64,000 nucleotides of DNA from Faecalibacterium sp. I4-1-79 (lineage in GTDB: Bacteria > Bacillota > Clostridia > Oscillospirales > Ruminococcaceae): positions 2,418,001 to 2,482,000 of the forward strand of contig NZ_CP094467.1 of the NCBI RefSeq assembly GCF_023347235.1, given 5' to 3'. The position numbers and the translations under genes are program-made. The notes beneath the pieces are model-generated. The model saw nothing but the letters and a program-made list of their open reading frames with translations, made no database searches and was not told the origin of the DNA. Shown in pieces: positions 43,732-53,561 of the stretch (within the stretch, counting starts at the first letter, position 1; each line of letters begins with the position of its first letter).

Positions 43732-45471
43732 TCAGAACACCGCCGGGACGATTTGCTGGGCATCCACATCCACGATACCGTAGGTGTTCAGCCGCAGCTT
43801 CGGGATGACCGGCAGGCTTACAAAAGCAAGGGTCATAAAAGCGTCGATGTCCTCCGAGATGCCGTGGGCTTTCAGCGCCGCCTTGAGCGCCTGCAGCTTT
43901 TCCTCCACGGATTCGGCGCTCTCGGTGCTCATAAGCCCTGCCACCGGCAGCGGCAGCTCCCCTACCACCTGTCCGTTCAGTGCAAAGGCAAGGCCGCCCT
44001 TATTTTTGCGCACCGTGTTGCCCGCCAGCACCATGTCGGCATCGTTGGTGCCCGCCACGATGAGGTTGTGGGAGTCGTGGGCGATGCTGGAAGCCACCGC
44101 GCCGCATTGCAGCCCGTAGTTACCCAAAAAGCCCAAGCCCACATGGCCGGAGCGGTGATGCCGCTCGAACACCGCCAGTTTGACGATTTTCTGCGCCACG
44201 TCCACGCCGGGCGCTGTGCCCGGGTGCTGGCAGAACGGAACGATCTTTTCGGTGGTCAGCAGGGCGTGCGGAGTCAGGCAGATCACCCGCTGACGGGTTC
44301 CGGTCTGCTTCAGCTGCAATTGCTCCGGGGTGATCTCATCCATGTTAAATGAATCGAACACCCGTGCAAAGCGTGCCTTGTCCACAGTAAGGGCGGCGGG
44401 TTGCAGCATTCTGCCCTGCTGCGCCACCAGTTTGCCCTTTTTGTACACCTGCTCCACCGTGAACTGTTCCAGATTTGACAGCACGATCAGGTCTGCGGTG
44501 TAACCGGGAGCTACCGCGCCGCTGTGCGCAAGACCGAAGTACTGACACGGGACAAGGGTGCCCATCCGCACCGCCACCACCGGGTCTACCCCGGCGGCAA
44601 TGGCCTTGCGGATGATGTAGTCAATGTGCCCGCCCTGCAACAGGTCTCCGGGGTGCTTGTCGTCGGTCACCAGCATACAGCGGCTGCAATAAGGCTCCCG
44701 GAACAGGGGCAGCAGGCTTTCCATATTCTGCGCTGCCGTGCCCTCCCGCACCATGATGTACTGTCCGCGCCGCAGCTTTTCCATGGCTTCATGGATGTCC
44801 GAGCACTCATGGTCGGACTGTACCCCGGCAACGACATAGGCGTTCAGCTCCTCCCCGCTGAGGAAGGGCGCGTGCCCGTCGATCTTTTTGCCCGCGGCGG
44901 TGCAGTCGCAGATCTTCTGCAAGATCTTTTCGTCCGCGCGCACTGTGCCGTAGGAGTTCATCAACTCTGCCAGCCCCAGTACCCGGGGCTGCTGATAGTA
45001 GGGGCGCAGCTGCTCCGCTTCCAGCACCGCGCCGGATTCGTCCAGCCCGGTAGCAGGCACGCAGGAGGGCAGCATAAAGTAGACCGAGAGCGCCAGATCT
45101 TTGGTGGTCTCCAGCATAAAGTCCAGCCCCGCCGTACCGGCCACATTGGAGATCTCGTGCGGGTCGGTGACCACCGCCGTGGTGCCGTGGGGCAGCACTG
45201 CCTGTTCAAAGGCCGGGCCGCAGAGCATGGAGCTTTCAATGTGGATGTGCCCATCCACAAGCCCCGGGCAGACATACTTGCCCTGCAAGTCCAGCTCGGT
45301 CTCGCCGGTATAGTGTCCCACGCCAAGGATGACCCCTTGACGGATGGCTACATCGGCCTGCTCGATCTCGTTTGTGAACACGTTGATGACCCGGGCATTT
45401 TTCAGCACAAGCTCTGCCCGCACGTCACCCTTTGCTGTCAGGATCTGCTGCTTCAAGGTTTCCATTTTCAT
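43732..45471 (-). CDS. ade: Adenine deaminase
   Basis: A 579-residue amidohydrolase-fold enzyme converting adenine to hypoxanthine in purine salvage. The metal site is YVCPGLVDGHIHIESSML. GTTAVVTDPHEISNVAG, DGHAPFLSGEELNAYVVAGVQSDHE and VTDDKHPGDLLQGGHIDYIIRKAI are diagnostic of bacterial adenine deaminases. AAGGGGG precedes the ATG. It is followed on the same strand by fdhD behind a terminator, so it is probably monocistronic. Confidence 0.95.
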   Translation of the reverse strand: MKMETLKQQILTAKGDVRAELVLKNARVINVFTNEIEQADVAIRQGVILGVGHYTGETELDLQGKYVCPGLVDGHIHIESSMLCGPAFEQAVLPHGTTAVVTDPHEISNVAGTAGLDFMLETTKDLALSVYFMLPSCVPATGLDESGAVLEAEQLRPYYQQPRVLGLAELMNSYGTVRADEKILQKICDCTAAGKKIDGHAPFLSGEELNAYVVAGVQSDHECSDIHEAMEKLRRGQYIMVREGTAAQNMESLLPLFREPYCSRCMLVTDDKHPGDLLQGGHIDYIIRKAIAAGVDPVVAVRMGTLVPCQYFGLAHSGAVAPGYTADLIVLSNLEQFTVEQVYKKGKLVAQQGRMLQPAALTVDKARFARVFDSFNMDEITPEQLQLKQTGTRQRVICLTPHALLTTEKIVPFCQHPGTAPGVDVAQKIVKLAVFERHHRSGHVGLGFLGNYGLQCGAVASSIAHDSHNLIVAGTNDADMVLAGNTVRKNKGGLAFALNGQVVGELPLPVAGLMSTESAESVEEKLQALKAALKAHGISEDIDAFMTLAFVSLPVIPKLRLNTYGIVDVDAQQIVPAVF

Positions 45472-45539
45472 AAGGGCCCCCTTGTCCTGCTTTTACTGTT
45501 AAAAACTTGCGTTCTGCTGCCGGAAATACTGTTTTTGGT

Positions 45540-46910
45540 TTACATGGCGATCCAGCCAAAGGCGTTTGCCACCGAGCTTGCCAGAATGATGGCTGCAAAA
45601 ATGGGGCACAGCCAGCGGATCATAAAATTGAACACCGGTTTGCGGCGGAAGCGCTGACCGTCCTGCTCCACCTCCTGCGCGATCTGCTCCACGCCGATGA
45701 CGCGGGACACCAGCAGGCAGGTGGCAATGGCGGCAATAGGCATCATGACCGAGTTGGTCAAAAAGTCGAAGAAGTCCAAAAACTGCATCCCGAACACGGT
45801 CACCTCAGCCAGCGGGCCGTAGCCCAGTGCCGACAGGCTACCCAGTGCCACCATGATAGCACCGATGAGCACAGTGGAGCGGGTACGGTCCCAGCCCAGC
45901 TCGTCCTCAAAGGTGGAGACGGCGCTCTCGGTCAGGGCAATGGAGCTGGTAATGGCTGCAAACAGCACCAGCACAAAGAACAGCACGCCCACCACAGTGC
46001 CCAGACCCATGCTGGCAAACACCTTGGGGATGGTAATGAACATCAGCGCCGGGCCGGCCTGCAGGGTGTCCGGGTCGCCGCCGGAGAAGGCAAACACCGC
46101 CGGGATGATCATCAGGCCTGCCATGATGGCAATGGCGGTATCAAACACCTCCACGTTCTCGGTGGACTCTTCGATGGAGACGTCCTTCTTCATATAGGAG
46201 CCGAAGGTGACCAGAATGCCCATGGCAATAGACAGAGAATAGAACATCTGCCCCATGGCGGTGACCACGGTCATCCAGGAGAAGTTTTTGGGGTTGGGCA
46301 CCAGAAAATACTTTACACCCGCCAGTGCGCCGGGACGGGTGACCGAGTAGCCCGCAATGACCAGCGACAGCACCACCAGCACCGGCATCATCACCTTGGA
46401 AACCCGCTCCACGCCGTTGCGCACACCGGCAAAGATAATGCCCAGCGTGAACAGGGTGAACAGCAAAAAGGCCAGCTCAGCCTGCAAGCCGTTGGTGATA
46501 AAGCCGGAGAAGTAGCCGTCTGCCGCCAGATTGCCGCCGCGGCCGCACAGATACTCGGCCAGATAGTGGATGACCCAGCCGCCGATGACCGAATAGTACG
46601 GCACGATTAGAATGGGGATGATGGCGTTGATCCAGCCGCCGAACCGGATGCCCTTGCCCTTACCGAAGTGGGCATAGGCGCTGACCGGGCTTTTGTGGGT
46701 CATACGGCCCAGCGCGGTCTCGGCCACGATCATCGTATAACCAAAGGTAACTGCCAGCAGAATGTATACCAGCAGGAAAATGCCGCCGCCGTATTTGGCT
46801 GCCAGATACGGGAAGCGCCAGATGTTGCCCAGACCCACCGAAGCGCCTGCGGCAGACAGCACGAACCCGATCTTACCGGAGAACGCGCTGCGCTTGTGTT
46901 GTTGTTCCAT
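45540..46910 (-). CDS. Sodium-dependent NSS/SNF family transporter
   Basis: A 456-residue membrane protein with about eleven to twelve segments. The first carries the neurotransmitter:sodium symporter signature GASVGLGNIWRFPYLAAKYGGG, which forms the substrate and sodium site. Bacterial members usually import amino acids with sodium; the specificity cannot be read here. It lies 68 bases upstream of adenine deaminase on the same strand, so co-transcription is possible but no functional link is evident. Confidence 0.92.
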   Translation of the reverse strand: MEQQHKRSAFSGKIGFVLSAAGASVGLGNIWRFPYLAAKYGGGIFLLVYILLAVTFGYTMIVAETALGRMTHKSPVSAYAHFGKGKGIRFGGWINAIIPILIVPYYSVIGGWVIHYLAEYLCGRGGNLAADGYFSGFITNGLQAELAFLLFTLFTLGIIFAGVRNGVERVSKVMMPVLVVLSLVIAGYSVTRPGALAGVKYFLVPNPKNFSWMTVVTAMGQMFYSLSIAMGILVTFGSYMKKDVSIEESTENVEVFDTAIAIMAGLMIIPAVFAFSGGDPDTLQAGPALMFITIPKVFASMGLGTVVGVLFFVLVLFAAITSSIALTESAVSTFEDELGWDRTRSTVLIGAIMVALGSLSALGYGPLAEVTVFGMQFLDFFDFLTNSVMMPIAAIATCLLVSRVIGVEQIAQEVEQDGQRFRRKPVFNFMIRWLCPIFAAIILASSVANAFGWIAM

Positions 46911-47035
46911 GTTGTTATTCCTCTTTTCCTATCCTCTTTATATTGAATTAAGCAGAACAAGTGTACCACATCTGCGGACAAGTAGCAAGCAACAGTACGA
47001 AATGCCGCTTGCACAGCGGCCTTTGGGAACGTAGG

Positions 47036-47142
47036 ACGATTGGAAATATCCTCCGCTTACGCTCTGGATATTTTCAGCGGAATGATTATTTTTATTTCGC
47101 GTTTGTCGCGCTCTGCGGAGCGCTCCAAATGCATTTTCACAA
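47036..47142 (+). repeat. Family B palindromic repeat, copy B4
   Basis: It begins ACGATTGGAAATATCCTCCGC, then TTCAGCGGAATGATTATTTTTATTTCGC, a short G+C hairpin and ATTTTCAC. The first 20 bases are complementary in type to copy B5 on the other side of the 264-base block. The stretch 46911-47311 holds only this repeat pair and one terminator; no gene is seen. Confidence 0.7.
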
Positions 47143-47193
47143 AAAAAGATTATAAAGGCAAAATGCAGTTTCCAATCACGACCCCCAGCTGTG

Positions 47194-47234
47194 AAAAAGT
47201 GGCTCAGAAACGCCCGCAGGCGTTTCTGAGCCAC
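47194..47234 (-). terminator. Terminator of the DUF1846 gene
   Basis: On the minus strand GTGGCTCAGAAACGCC and its complement form a long stem followed by TTTTT, about 80 bases after the stop codon. Confidence 0.85.
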
Positions 47235-47255
47235 AAATCAAACAAAGCTTATTTC

Positions 47256-47299
47256 CTTAAACAATGGCCAAAGCGCACGCGGCGGCCATTCTAAATCGT
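47256..47299 (-). repeat. Family B repeat end, copy B5
   Basis: On the minus strand ACGATTTAGAATGGCCGCC continues with GTGCGCTTTGGCCATTGTTTAAGG. It starts 13 bases after the DUF1846 stop and is inverted relative to B4. Confidence 0.65.
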
Positions 47300-47311
47300 C
47301 CGGCTGTATCC

Positions 47312-48805
47312 TTACAGCTTATGGTACTTGCGGTCCTCTTCCTCGTAGACGGGGTCGCAGGTCAGATACATGCCCAGACGGTTCAGGGTGCTGCTGTCCA
47401 CGCTGGAAAGCAGCACGGTGGAGTGCACATCGCAGCCCTTGAGGTTGGGCAGCTGGTGCATAGCTGCTGCGGCAAGCTCGCTGGAAGCGGCAGAGCTGGA
47501 CAGGGCGATTAGGATCTCGTCGGTGTGCAGACGGGGGTTCTTGCCGCCCAGATAGTTGGTCTTGAGGGTCTGGATAGGCTCGATGGCGGCGGCGCTGACC
47601 AGATCCGTCTCCTGCGGGATGCCCGCCAGGTACTTGAGCGCATTGATCAGGGCGCTTGCGGTAGCGCCCAGCAGCGGGCCGGTCTTGCCGGTGATGACGG
47701 TGCCGTCGCTCAGCTCAATGGCAGCAGCCGGTGCGCCGCCGGTAGCTTCGCTGCGGGCGTGTGCCTGCTTTTCCACTTCCCGGGCCCCCATGGTCAGCCC
47801 GGCCTGATTCATCAGCAGCTCCAGCTTGTAGCGCTCGCTCTCCTTGGCGGTGCCGGTGATCTTCTGCTCGCACAGGCACTTGTAGTACCGGCGCACGATC
47901 TCCTTGCGGGAGGCTTCGCAGCAGACTGCATCGTCTACGATGCAGTTGCCAGCCATGTTCACGCCCATGTCCGTGGGGGACTTATAGGGGCTCTGCCCTG
48001 CGATCAGCTCGAACATCGCGTTCACCACCGGGAAGATCTCGATGTCGCGGTTGTAGTTCACGGTAGTCACGCCGTAGGCTTCCAGATGGAAGGGGTCGAT
48101 CATGTTCACATCGTTCAGGTCTGCGGTGGCGGCCTCGTAGGCCAGATTGACCGGATGCTTCAGGGGAATGTTCCAGATGGGGAAGGTCTCGAACTTGGCG
48201 TAACCGGCCTTGACGCCCCGCTTATATTCATGATACAGCTGGGACAGGCAGACGGCCATTTTTCCGCTGCCGGGGCCGGGCGCAGTGATGACCACCAGCG
48301 GGCGCTCGGTCTCAATGTACTCGTTGCGGCCGTAGCCCTCGTCGCTGACAATGCGGGCCACATCGTTGGGGTAGCCGGGGATCTTGTAGTGGCGGAAGGT
48401 GCGGATGCCCAGACTGTTCAGCCGCTTTTCAAAAGCTTCCACCTCGGCGGCGGCGGTGTACTTGGTCACGCACACACTGCCCACATACAGCCCCACCTCC
48501 TGAAACGCGTCGATGAGGCGCAGCACGTCCAGATCGTAGGTGATACCGTAGTCGCCGCGCACCTTGCTGCTGATGATGTCCTCGGCGCTGATGACGATGA
48601 CGATCTCGGCCTGCTCCTTGAGCTGCAGCAGCATCTGCAGCTTGGAGTCCGGCTGAAAGCCGGGCAGCACGCGGGAAGCGTGGTAATCGTCGAACAGCTT
48701 GCCGCCGAATTCCAGATACAGCTTATTGTCAAACTTCTTGATGCGCTCGCGGATATGCTCGGACTGCATCGAAAGATATTTGTCGTTGTCAAATCCTATT
48801 TTCAT
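47312..48805 (-). CDS. DUF1846 domain protein
   Basis: A 497-residue soluble protein of the DUF1846/UPF0371 family, found in Firmicutes and other bacteria. Recognisable stretches are MKIGFDNDKYLSMQSEHI, RVLPGFQPDSKLQMLLQLK, ERPLVVITAPGPGSGKMAVCLSQLYHE and NMIDPFHLEAYG. The TAPGPGSGK loop looks like a nucleotide-binding turn, but no enzymatic role is known to me. GAGAGGA precedes ATG 48805; an in-frame extension to 49150 runs into the neighbouring transporter gene and is rejected. Confidence 0.9.
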   Translation of the reverse strand: MKIGFDNDKYLSMQSEHIRERIKKFDNKLYLEFGGKLFDDYHASRVLPGFQPDSKLQMLLQLKEQAEIVIVISAEDIISSKVRGDYGITYDLDVLRLIDAFQEVGLYVGSVCVTKYTAAAEVEAFEKRLNSLGIRTFRHYKIPGYPNDVARIVSDEGYGRNEYIETERPLVVITAPGPGSGKMAVCLSQLYHEYKRGVKAGYAKFETFPIWNIPLKHPVNLAYEAATADLNDVNMIDPFHLEAYGVTTVNYNRDIEIFPVVNAMFELIAGQSPYKSPTDMGVNMAGNCIVDDAVCCEASRKEIVRRYYKCLCEQKITGTAKESERYKLELLMNQAGLTMGAREVEKQAHARSEATGGAPAAAIELSDGTVITGKTGPLLGATASALINALKYLAGIPQETDLVSAAAIEPIQTLKTNYLGGKNPRLHTDEILIALSSSAASSELAAAAMHQLPNLKGCDVHSTVLLSSVDSSTLNRLGMYLTCDPVYEEEDRKYHKL

Positions 48806-48984
48806 CGTTCGTTTCCTCTCTGGTGGCCGGGCACACCATACCCGGACTAAAAAATCACAAATATAAGTATACCACAGCCCGGGGTGGGGCGCAATGCAAA
48901 ACAAGGCACGAAATACAATTCCGGCAGGATAGGCCGTTTTGGGCGGTATAAAGTTCTGTTTTTTGTTGCAGATGCCGTTTTGGG

Positions 48985-50481
48985 TCAGTTTTTTTGCCGG
49001 GCGGCAAGGTCTTTTTCCACCTTCCAGAAGGCCAGCAGCAAAAGCCCCGCCGCCACATAGCTGAGCGTTTCCACCCAGATATAGCCGCCTGCGATCACAT
49101 GGCGCACAGCGGCATTCTGGGCGGCAGTGCCCAGCGCCGTGCTGGTGCACTGGTCATAGCCGGCGCGCGCCAGCACCCCGTTGAACAGTGCACTCATCAC
49201 CGAGCCGCCCGCCACGGACTGGGAGCTGTACACCGACATGGTAAGTCCGTCCGTGCGGATGCCGCTGCGCATCTCCACATGGTCTACCACATCGGTCACC
49301 ATGGCAAGGAGCAGACAGCAGGTAGGCGCAGAGCCGAAGCACTTGAGCGCAACACCGATGGCAACAGGGACCAGTCTGCCCTGCCCCAGCCCCGCGAGGA
49401 CGCCGCCCGCAGCGCCCAGCAGCAGAAACCAGCCGCATACCTTGCGCTTGCCGAACCGGTCGGTCAGCGGCACCAGCAGCACCGAGGCCAGCGCCATGGG
49501 CAGCGCGCCCATCATGGTCAGCAGGGATTGGGATGCACCCCATGCACCGGCGCTGCCCAAAAAGGTGTTGTCCACCACCCACTTGCAATAGTAGGTCATG
49601 GTGCTGTTTTTTAAAGACCCGCTCCACTGGAACAGCACGCATACGCCCAGTATGAGCCACCACATGGGGTCGGCAGCCACCGCCCGCAGCTGGCGGCGCA
49701 GCGAGATTCGCTGCACCGGTGCAGGCTCCGGCGGGGGAGCTTCTGCCTGCCGAGCGGCTTCAAATTCATCTTCCGGCCCGTACAGGCCTTCCAGAATGCG
49801 GCGCTCCTCGGTAACGCGCTCCCGGGTAAAGGCGAACTGCAAGTAGATGGTAAGCCCGGTGAACACCGCCACCCCCAGCATGGTGAAAAACCAGCGGTGG
49901 ATATTTTCCCGGAGGAAAAAGGACACCAGCATGGGGAACACCATGCTGCAAGTGCCCATCACGCCCAGACCCACCATGCTGTTGATAGAGGCCAGCAACC
50001 CGCGCTGACGGCTGTCCCGGGTGGACACCGAGATCATGATGCTGCTGGCTGTGCTGTAAATGGGGGACGCAAACGAGTAGTACAGGTTGTACGCCACAGC
50101 GATCCACACCATGCGCGCGACGCCCTGAAATGGCACGATGAACATGAGCACGCTGGCAGAGGAAAAGGTAAACACCGAAAGCAGCAGCCACGGCCTTGCC
50201 TTGCCCGCCGTGGCGCGGGTGCGCTCGATCAGCTGCCCTACCAGAAGGTTTGCCGCCACGATGAGCACAGTGGACACCAGCTGTAACCGGCTGAGGAACC
50301 GCAGATCCAGCCGGAGCACATCGGTAAAGTAGCTTTGCAGGATGCTGCCGAAAATACTGCCTGAGATGGAAGCACCCATAGGGCCCAGAATATAGCCGAA
50401 GAGCATTTCCGGCAACTGAACCTTCTCGCTTTTGATCCGGGTGCGGGTGAACCGGTGGTTCCAGAAGCTTTGTCTGCGCAT
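48985..50481 (-). CDS. MFS transporter, GPH (sugar:cation symporter) type
   Basis: A 498-residue membrane protein with about twelve segments and a charged central loop (about 225-265, with PPPEPAPVQ). The order EMLFGYILGPMGASISGSIFG, KARPWLLLSVF and AVAYNLYYSFASPIYSTASSIM fits the GPH family related to melibiose carriers, which import glycosides with Na+ or H+. The start at 50481 is supported by GGAAACGATCC-type spacing only weakly. No glycosidase is nearby, so the substrate is open. Confidence 0.83.
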   Translation of the reverse strand: MRRQSFWNHRFTRTRIKSEKVQLPEMLFGYILGPMGASISGSIFGSILQSYFTDVLRLDLRFLSRLQLVSTVLIVAANLLVGQLIERTRATAGKARPWLLLSVFTFSSASVLMFIVPFQGVARMVWIAVAYNLYYSFASPIYSTASSIMISVSTRDSRQRGLLASINSMVGLGVMGTCSMVFPMLVSFFLRENIHRWFFTMLGVAVFTGLTIYLQFAFTRERVTEERRILEGLYGPEDEFEAARQAEAPPPEPAPVQRISLRRQLRAVAADPMWWLILGVCVLFQWSGSLKNSTMTYYCKWVVDNTFLGSAGAWGASQSLLTMMGALPMALASVLLVPLTDRFGKRKVCGWFLLLGAAGGVLAGLGQGRLVPVAIGVALKCFGSAPTCCLLLAMVTDVVDHVEMRSGIRTDGLTMSVYSSQSVAGGSVMSALFNGVLARAGYDQCTSTALGTAAQNAAVRHVIAGGYIWVETLSYVAAGLLLLAFWKVEKDLAARQKN

Positions 50482-50614
50482 GGAACGGATCGTTTCCTTT
50501 CTCCCCGCAAGTGCGGGGTCTTACACATTCCTATCGTTTCTATGATAGCACATTTTCCACCGCCGGGGAACTGTCCGGTGCAAAAAACATCTTTTTACCG
50601 CAGACGGTCGGAAA

Positions 50615-50652
50615 ATGCAAAAGGGACCGCCGCAGTGTGCGGCAGTCCCCTT
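50615..50652 (-). terminator. Terminator of the fruR-fruK-fruA operon
   Basis: On the minus strand GGGACTGCCGC and GCGGCGGTCCC are followed by TTTTGC, about 45 bases after the fruA stop. Confidence 0.8.
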
Positions 50653-50696
50653 TGCTCTTATGAAGAACTATCCGTATGGAGAAAGAAAATGGCTTG

Positions 50697-52625
50697 TTAC
50701 TTTGCCTCAGCAGGCTGGTTCTTTTTGATAAGACTCAGGATCACTGCACCCAGCACACTGCCCACAGCCAGCGCCACGCAGTACAGCGCAGCGTGATCCA
50801 CCACCGGGAATACGAAGATGCCGCCGTGGGGTGCGCGCAGTGCGCAGCCGAAGGTCATGGACAGCGCACCGGCGACCGCAGAGCCGACAACGCAGCTGGG
50901 CAGAACGCGCAGCGGATCGGCTGCTGCATAGGGAATAGCGCCCTCGGACACGAAGCACAGGCCCATGACGTAGTTTACGATGCCGTTGCGGCGCTCGTCC
51001 GGCGTCCACTTGCGGGGGCAGAAGGTGGTGGACAGGGCAATGGCGATAGGAGGAACCATGCCGCCCACCATGACGGCGGCCATCACCTCGTAGTTGCCGG
51101 AGGCAAGGGCTGCGGTGCCAAAGACGTAGGCTGCCTTGTTGACCGGGCCGCCCATATCCACGCTCATCATACCGGCCACGATAGCACCCAGCAGCACCTT
51201 GGAGCTGCCACCCAGTGCGTTCAGCCAGTCGGTCATAGCGGTGTTGATCATGCCCATGACCGGGTTCACGGCGCACATCATCGCACCTACGATGAGAATG
51301 CCGCCCAGCGGGTAAATGAGCATGGGGCGGATACCATTCAGGCTGGCGGGCAGCTTTTCGGTGATCTTTTTAAGGAACTGCACGATGTAGCCCGCTGCAA
51401 AACCGGCCAGCAGCGCTGCAAGGAAGCCGCCGGAGATGCCGGTGGTGCTGCCTGCGGCAAGGTCGGTGAAGTTGGTGCCGTTCATGGCCAGCACGCCGCC
51501 AGCAAAGCCTACGGCCAGGCCCGGACGGTCGGCGATGGACATAGCGATGAAGCCGGCCAGAATGGGCAGCATATAGCCAAAGGCTGCGCTGCCCACCGTC
51601 TTGAAGAAAGCGGCAACGGGGGTGTTCATGCCGAAGTTTGCGGGGTTGATGCTGTAATCATCCAGCAGGAAGGCCAGCGCGATCATGATGCCGCCGCCCA
51701 CCACAAAGGGCAGCATGTGGGAAACGCCGTTCATCAGATTCTTGTACAGGCTGCGGCCGAAGCTGTCCTTGGTGGAGCTGTCGTCCTCGGCTGCGGCGCC
51801 GCCCTCGGCGTGGTACACAGGCACCTCGCCGTGGGCGATTTTCTTAATGAGCTCCTCCGGCTTATGGATGCCGTCGTCCACGCGGGTGAACAGCACCGGC
51901 TTGCCGTCGAAGCGGGCGGTTTCCACCTTTTTCTCCGCTGCCACGATGATGCCGTCACAGGCGGCGATCTCGGCGCGGGTCAGGATGTTCTTTGCGCCGT
52001 CCGAGCCGTTGGTCTCCACCTTGGTGGGCAGACCCAGCTTGTCACCGGCCTTGGTCAGCGCTTCTGCGGCCATGTAGGTGTGGGCGATGCCGTTGACGCA
52101 GGCAGTCACAGCCAGAATGCGGTAGCCGTCCTGCGGGATGGCCTGCTGGGTAAAGCTTTCTGCGCCGAACTGTGCTTCCTCCTGCGCGTCGATGCACTCC
52201 AAAAACACCTTGGGGGTCTTGGCGGCTTTGAGCTTTTCCACAAAGTCCTCGTTCATCAGCATCTGCATCATACGCGCCAGCATATCAACGTGCAAGCTGC
52301 CGTTTTCCGGAGCGGCAATGGCAAACAGCAGGTCGGTGGTGCCGTCATCCTCGGCGTTGTACTGCACCGGGGTGCTCAGCCGCAGAGCGGCCAGACTGGG
52401 GCGGGTGACCACATTGGTCTTGGCATGGGGCACAGTGATGCCGTTGTCCACATAGGTAGAGCCCTCGGCCTCGCGGGCGTAGAGCGCCTTTTTGTAGGCC
52501 TCCTTGTCGGTAATGTTGCCGTGGGTAGCCTGCAGCTCCACCAGTCGGCTCAGGATCTGCTCCTGCGTCTGCAGCGCCTCGTCCAGCGCAATGGACTGTG
52601 CGGTAAATAACTCGGTGATGCGCAT
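50697..52625 (-). CDS. fruA: Fructose PTS permease EIIABC
   Basis: A 642-residue three-domain phosphotransferase permease. EIIA (1-150) carries the phosphohistidine in GITVPHAKT (His67). EIIB (about 168-265) carries the phosphocysteine in VTACVNGIAHT (Cys176). EIIC (about 295-640) has eight to ten membrane segments. It imports fructose as fructose-1-phosphate, which the adjacent FruK phosphorylates. It lies 30 bases after fruK and ends the operon. Confidence 0.95.
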   Translation of the reverse strand: MRITELFTAQSIALDEALQTQEQILSRLVELQATHGNITDKEAYKKALYAREAEGSTYVDNGITVPHAKTNVVTRPSLAALRLSTPVQYNAEDDGTTDLLFAIAAPENGSLHVDMLARMMQMLMNEDFVEKLKAAKTPKVFLECIDAQEEAQFGAESFTQQAIPQDGYRILAVTACVNGIAHTYMAAEALTKAGDKLGLPTKVETNGSDGAKNILTRAEIAACDGIIVAAEKKVETARFDGKPVLFTRVDDGIHKPEELIKKIAHGEVPVYHAEGGAAAEDDSSTKDSFGRSLYKNLMNGVSHMLPFVVGGGIMIALAFLLDDYSINPANFGMNTPVAAFFKTVGSAAFGYMLPILAGFIAMSIADRPGLAVGFAGGVLAMNGTNFTDLAAGSTTGISGGFLAALLAGFAAGYIVQFLKKITEKLPASLNGIRPMLIYPLGGILIVGAMMCAVNPVMGMINTAMTDWLNALGGSSKVLLGAIVAGMMSVDMGGPVNKAAYVFGTAALASGNYEVMAAVMVGGMVPPIAIALSTTFCPRKWTPDERRNGIVNYVMGLCFVSEGAIPYAAADPLRVLPSCVVGSAVAGALSMTFGCALRAPHGGIFVFPVVDHAALYCVALAVGSVLGAVILSLIKKNQPAEAK

Positions 52626-52655
52626 AAACGTTCCTCCTTTGTTCCCTTTATCCTA

Positions 52656-53561
52656 TTAAAGCTGCGCCAGCAGCTCATCGATCTTCTCCTTTGTGGCAAG
52701 CCCAAGGCTGAAAGCCGTAGCGCTGCCGCAGGCCGTGCCCAGCCGCAGTGCCTGCGCGTAGCTGCCGCTTTGCAGATACCCGGCCACAAAGCCGGCAACC
52801 ATGCTGTCGCCTGCGCCCACGCTGTTGACCACCTTGCCCTTGGGGCAGCCGATGCGGTGCACCTGTCCCTGCTCGTCCAGCAGCAGCGCACCGTCCCCGG
52901 CCATGCTTACCAGCACGTTGCGCGCGCCCTTTTCCTGCAAAGTACGGGCAGCAGCCACGATCTCTGCATCACCGGTCAGCACCCTGCCCACGATCTCGCC
53001 CAGCTCATGGTTGTTGGGCTTGATGAGGAAGGGGTGGTAGGGCAGCACGTTCACCAGCAGGTCGCGGGTGGCATCCACCACGGCGCGCACGCCCCTGCCC
53101 TGCAGCCGCGCCAGCAACCGTTCGTAGACGCTCTGCGGCAGGCTTGCCGGGATACTGCCCGCCAGAATGAGGATATCCCCCTCGGTCAGCTTATCCAGCT
53201 GGGCTTCCAGCTGCTGCAAGGCACTTTCCGGAATGGCCGGGCCTGCGCCGTTCAGCTCGGTCTCCTGCCCTGCCTTGATCTTGACGTTGATGCGGGTCAT
53301 GCCGCTTTCCAGATGCACAAAGTCAGTCTTGAGCCCCTGTGCCGCCAGACCGCGCTCCAGCCATGCGCCGGTCTCACCCGCCACAAAGCCCAGCGCCACG
53401 CTCTTGCAGCCCAGCTGCGCCAGCACGCCGGACACGTTGATGCCCTTGCCGCCCAGCACACAGTCCTCACCTTGGGCGCGGTTCACTTCGCCCACCTCCA
53501 GTGGTGCGTCCAGACGCACAACATAGTCGATGGCCGGGTTAAAGGTAACGGTATAGATCAT
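52656..53561 (-). CDS. fruK: 1-Phosphofructokinase
   Basis: A 301-residue PfkB-type sugar kinase converting fructose-1-phosphate to fructose-1,6-bisphosphate. The N-terminal TVTFNPAIDYVV and GGKGINVSGVLAQLG, and the C-terminal NSVGAGDSMVAGFVAGYL with the catalytic aspartate, are typical. Its start overlaps the fruR stop by 4 bases, and it precedes the fructose permease gene, which fixes the substrate. Confidence 0.95.
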   Translation of the reverse strand: MIYTVTFNPAIDYVVRLDAPLEVGEVNRAQGEDCVLGGKGINVSGVLAQLGCKSVALGFVAGETGAWLERGLAAQGLKTDFVHLESGMTRINVKIKAGQETELNGAGPAIPESALQQLEAQLDKLTEGDILILAGSIPASLPQSVYERLLARLQGRGVRAVVDATRDLLVNVLPYHPFLIKPNNHELGEIVGRVLTGDAEIVAAARTLQEKGARNVLVSMAGDGALLLDEQGQVHRIGCPKGKVVNSVGAGDSMVAGFVAGYLQSGSYAQALRLGTACGSATAFSLGLATKEKIDELLAQL

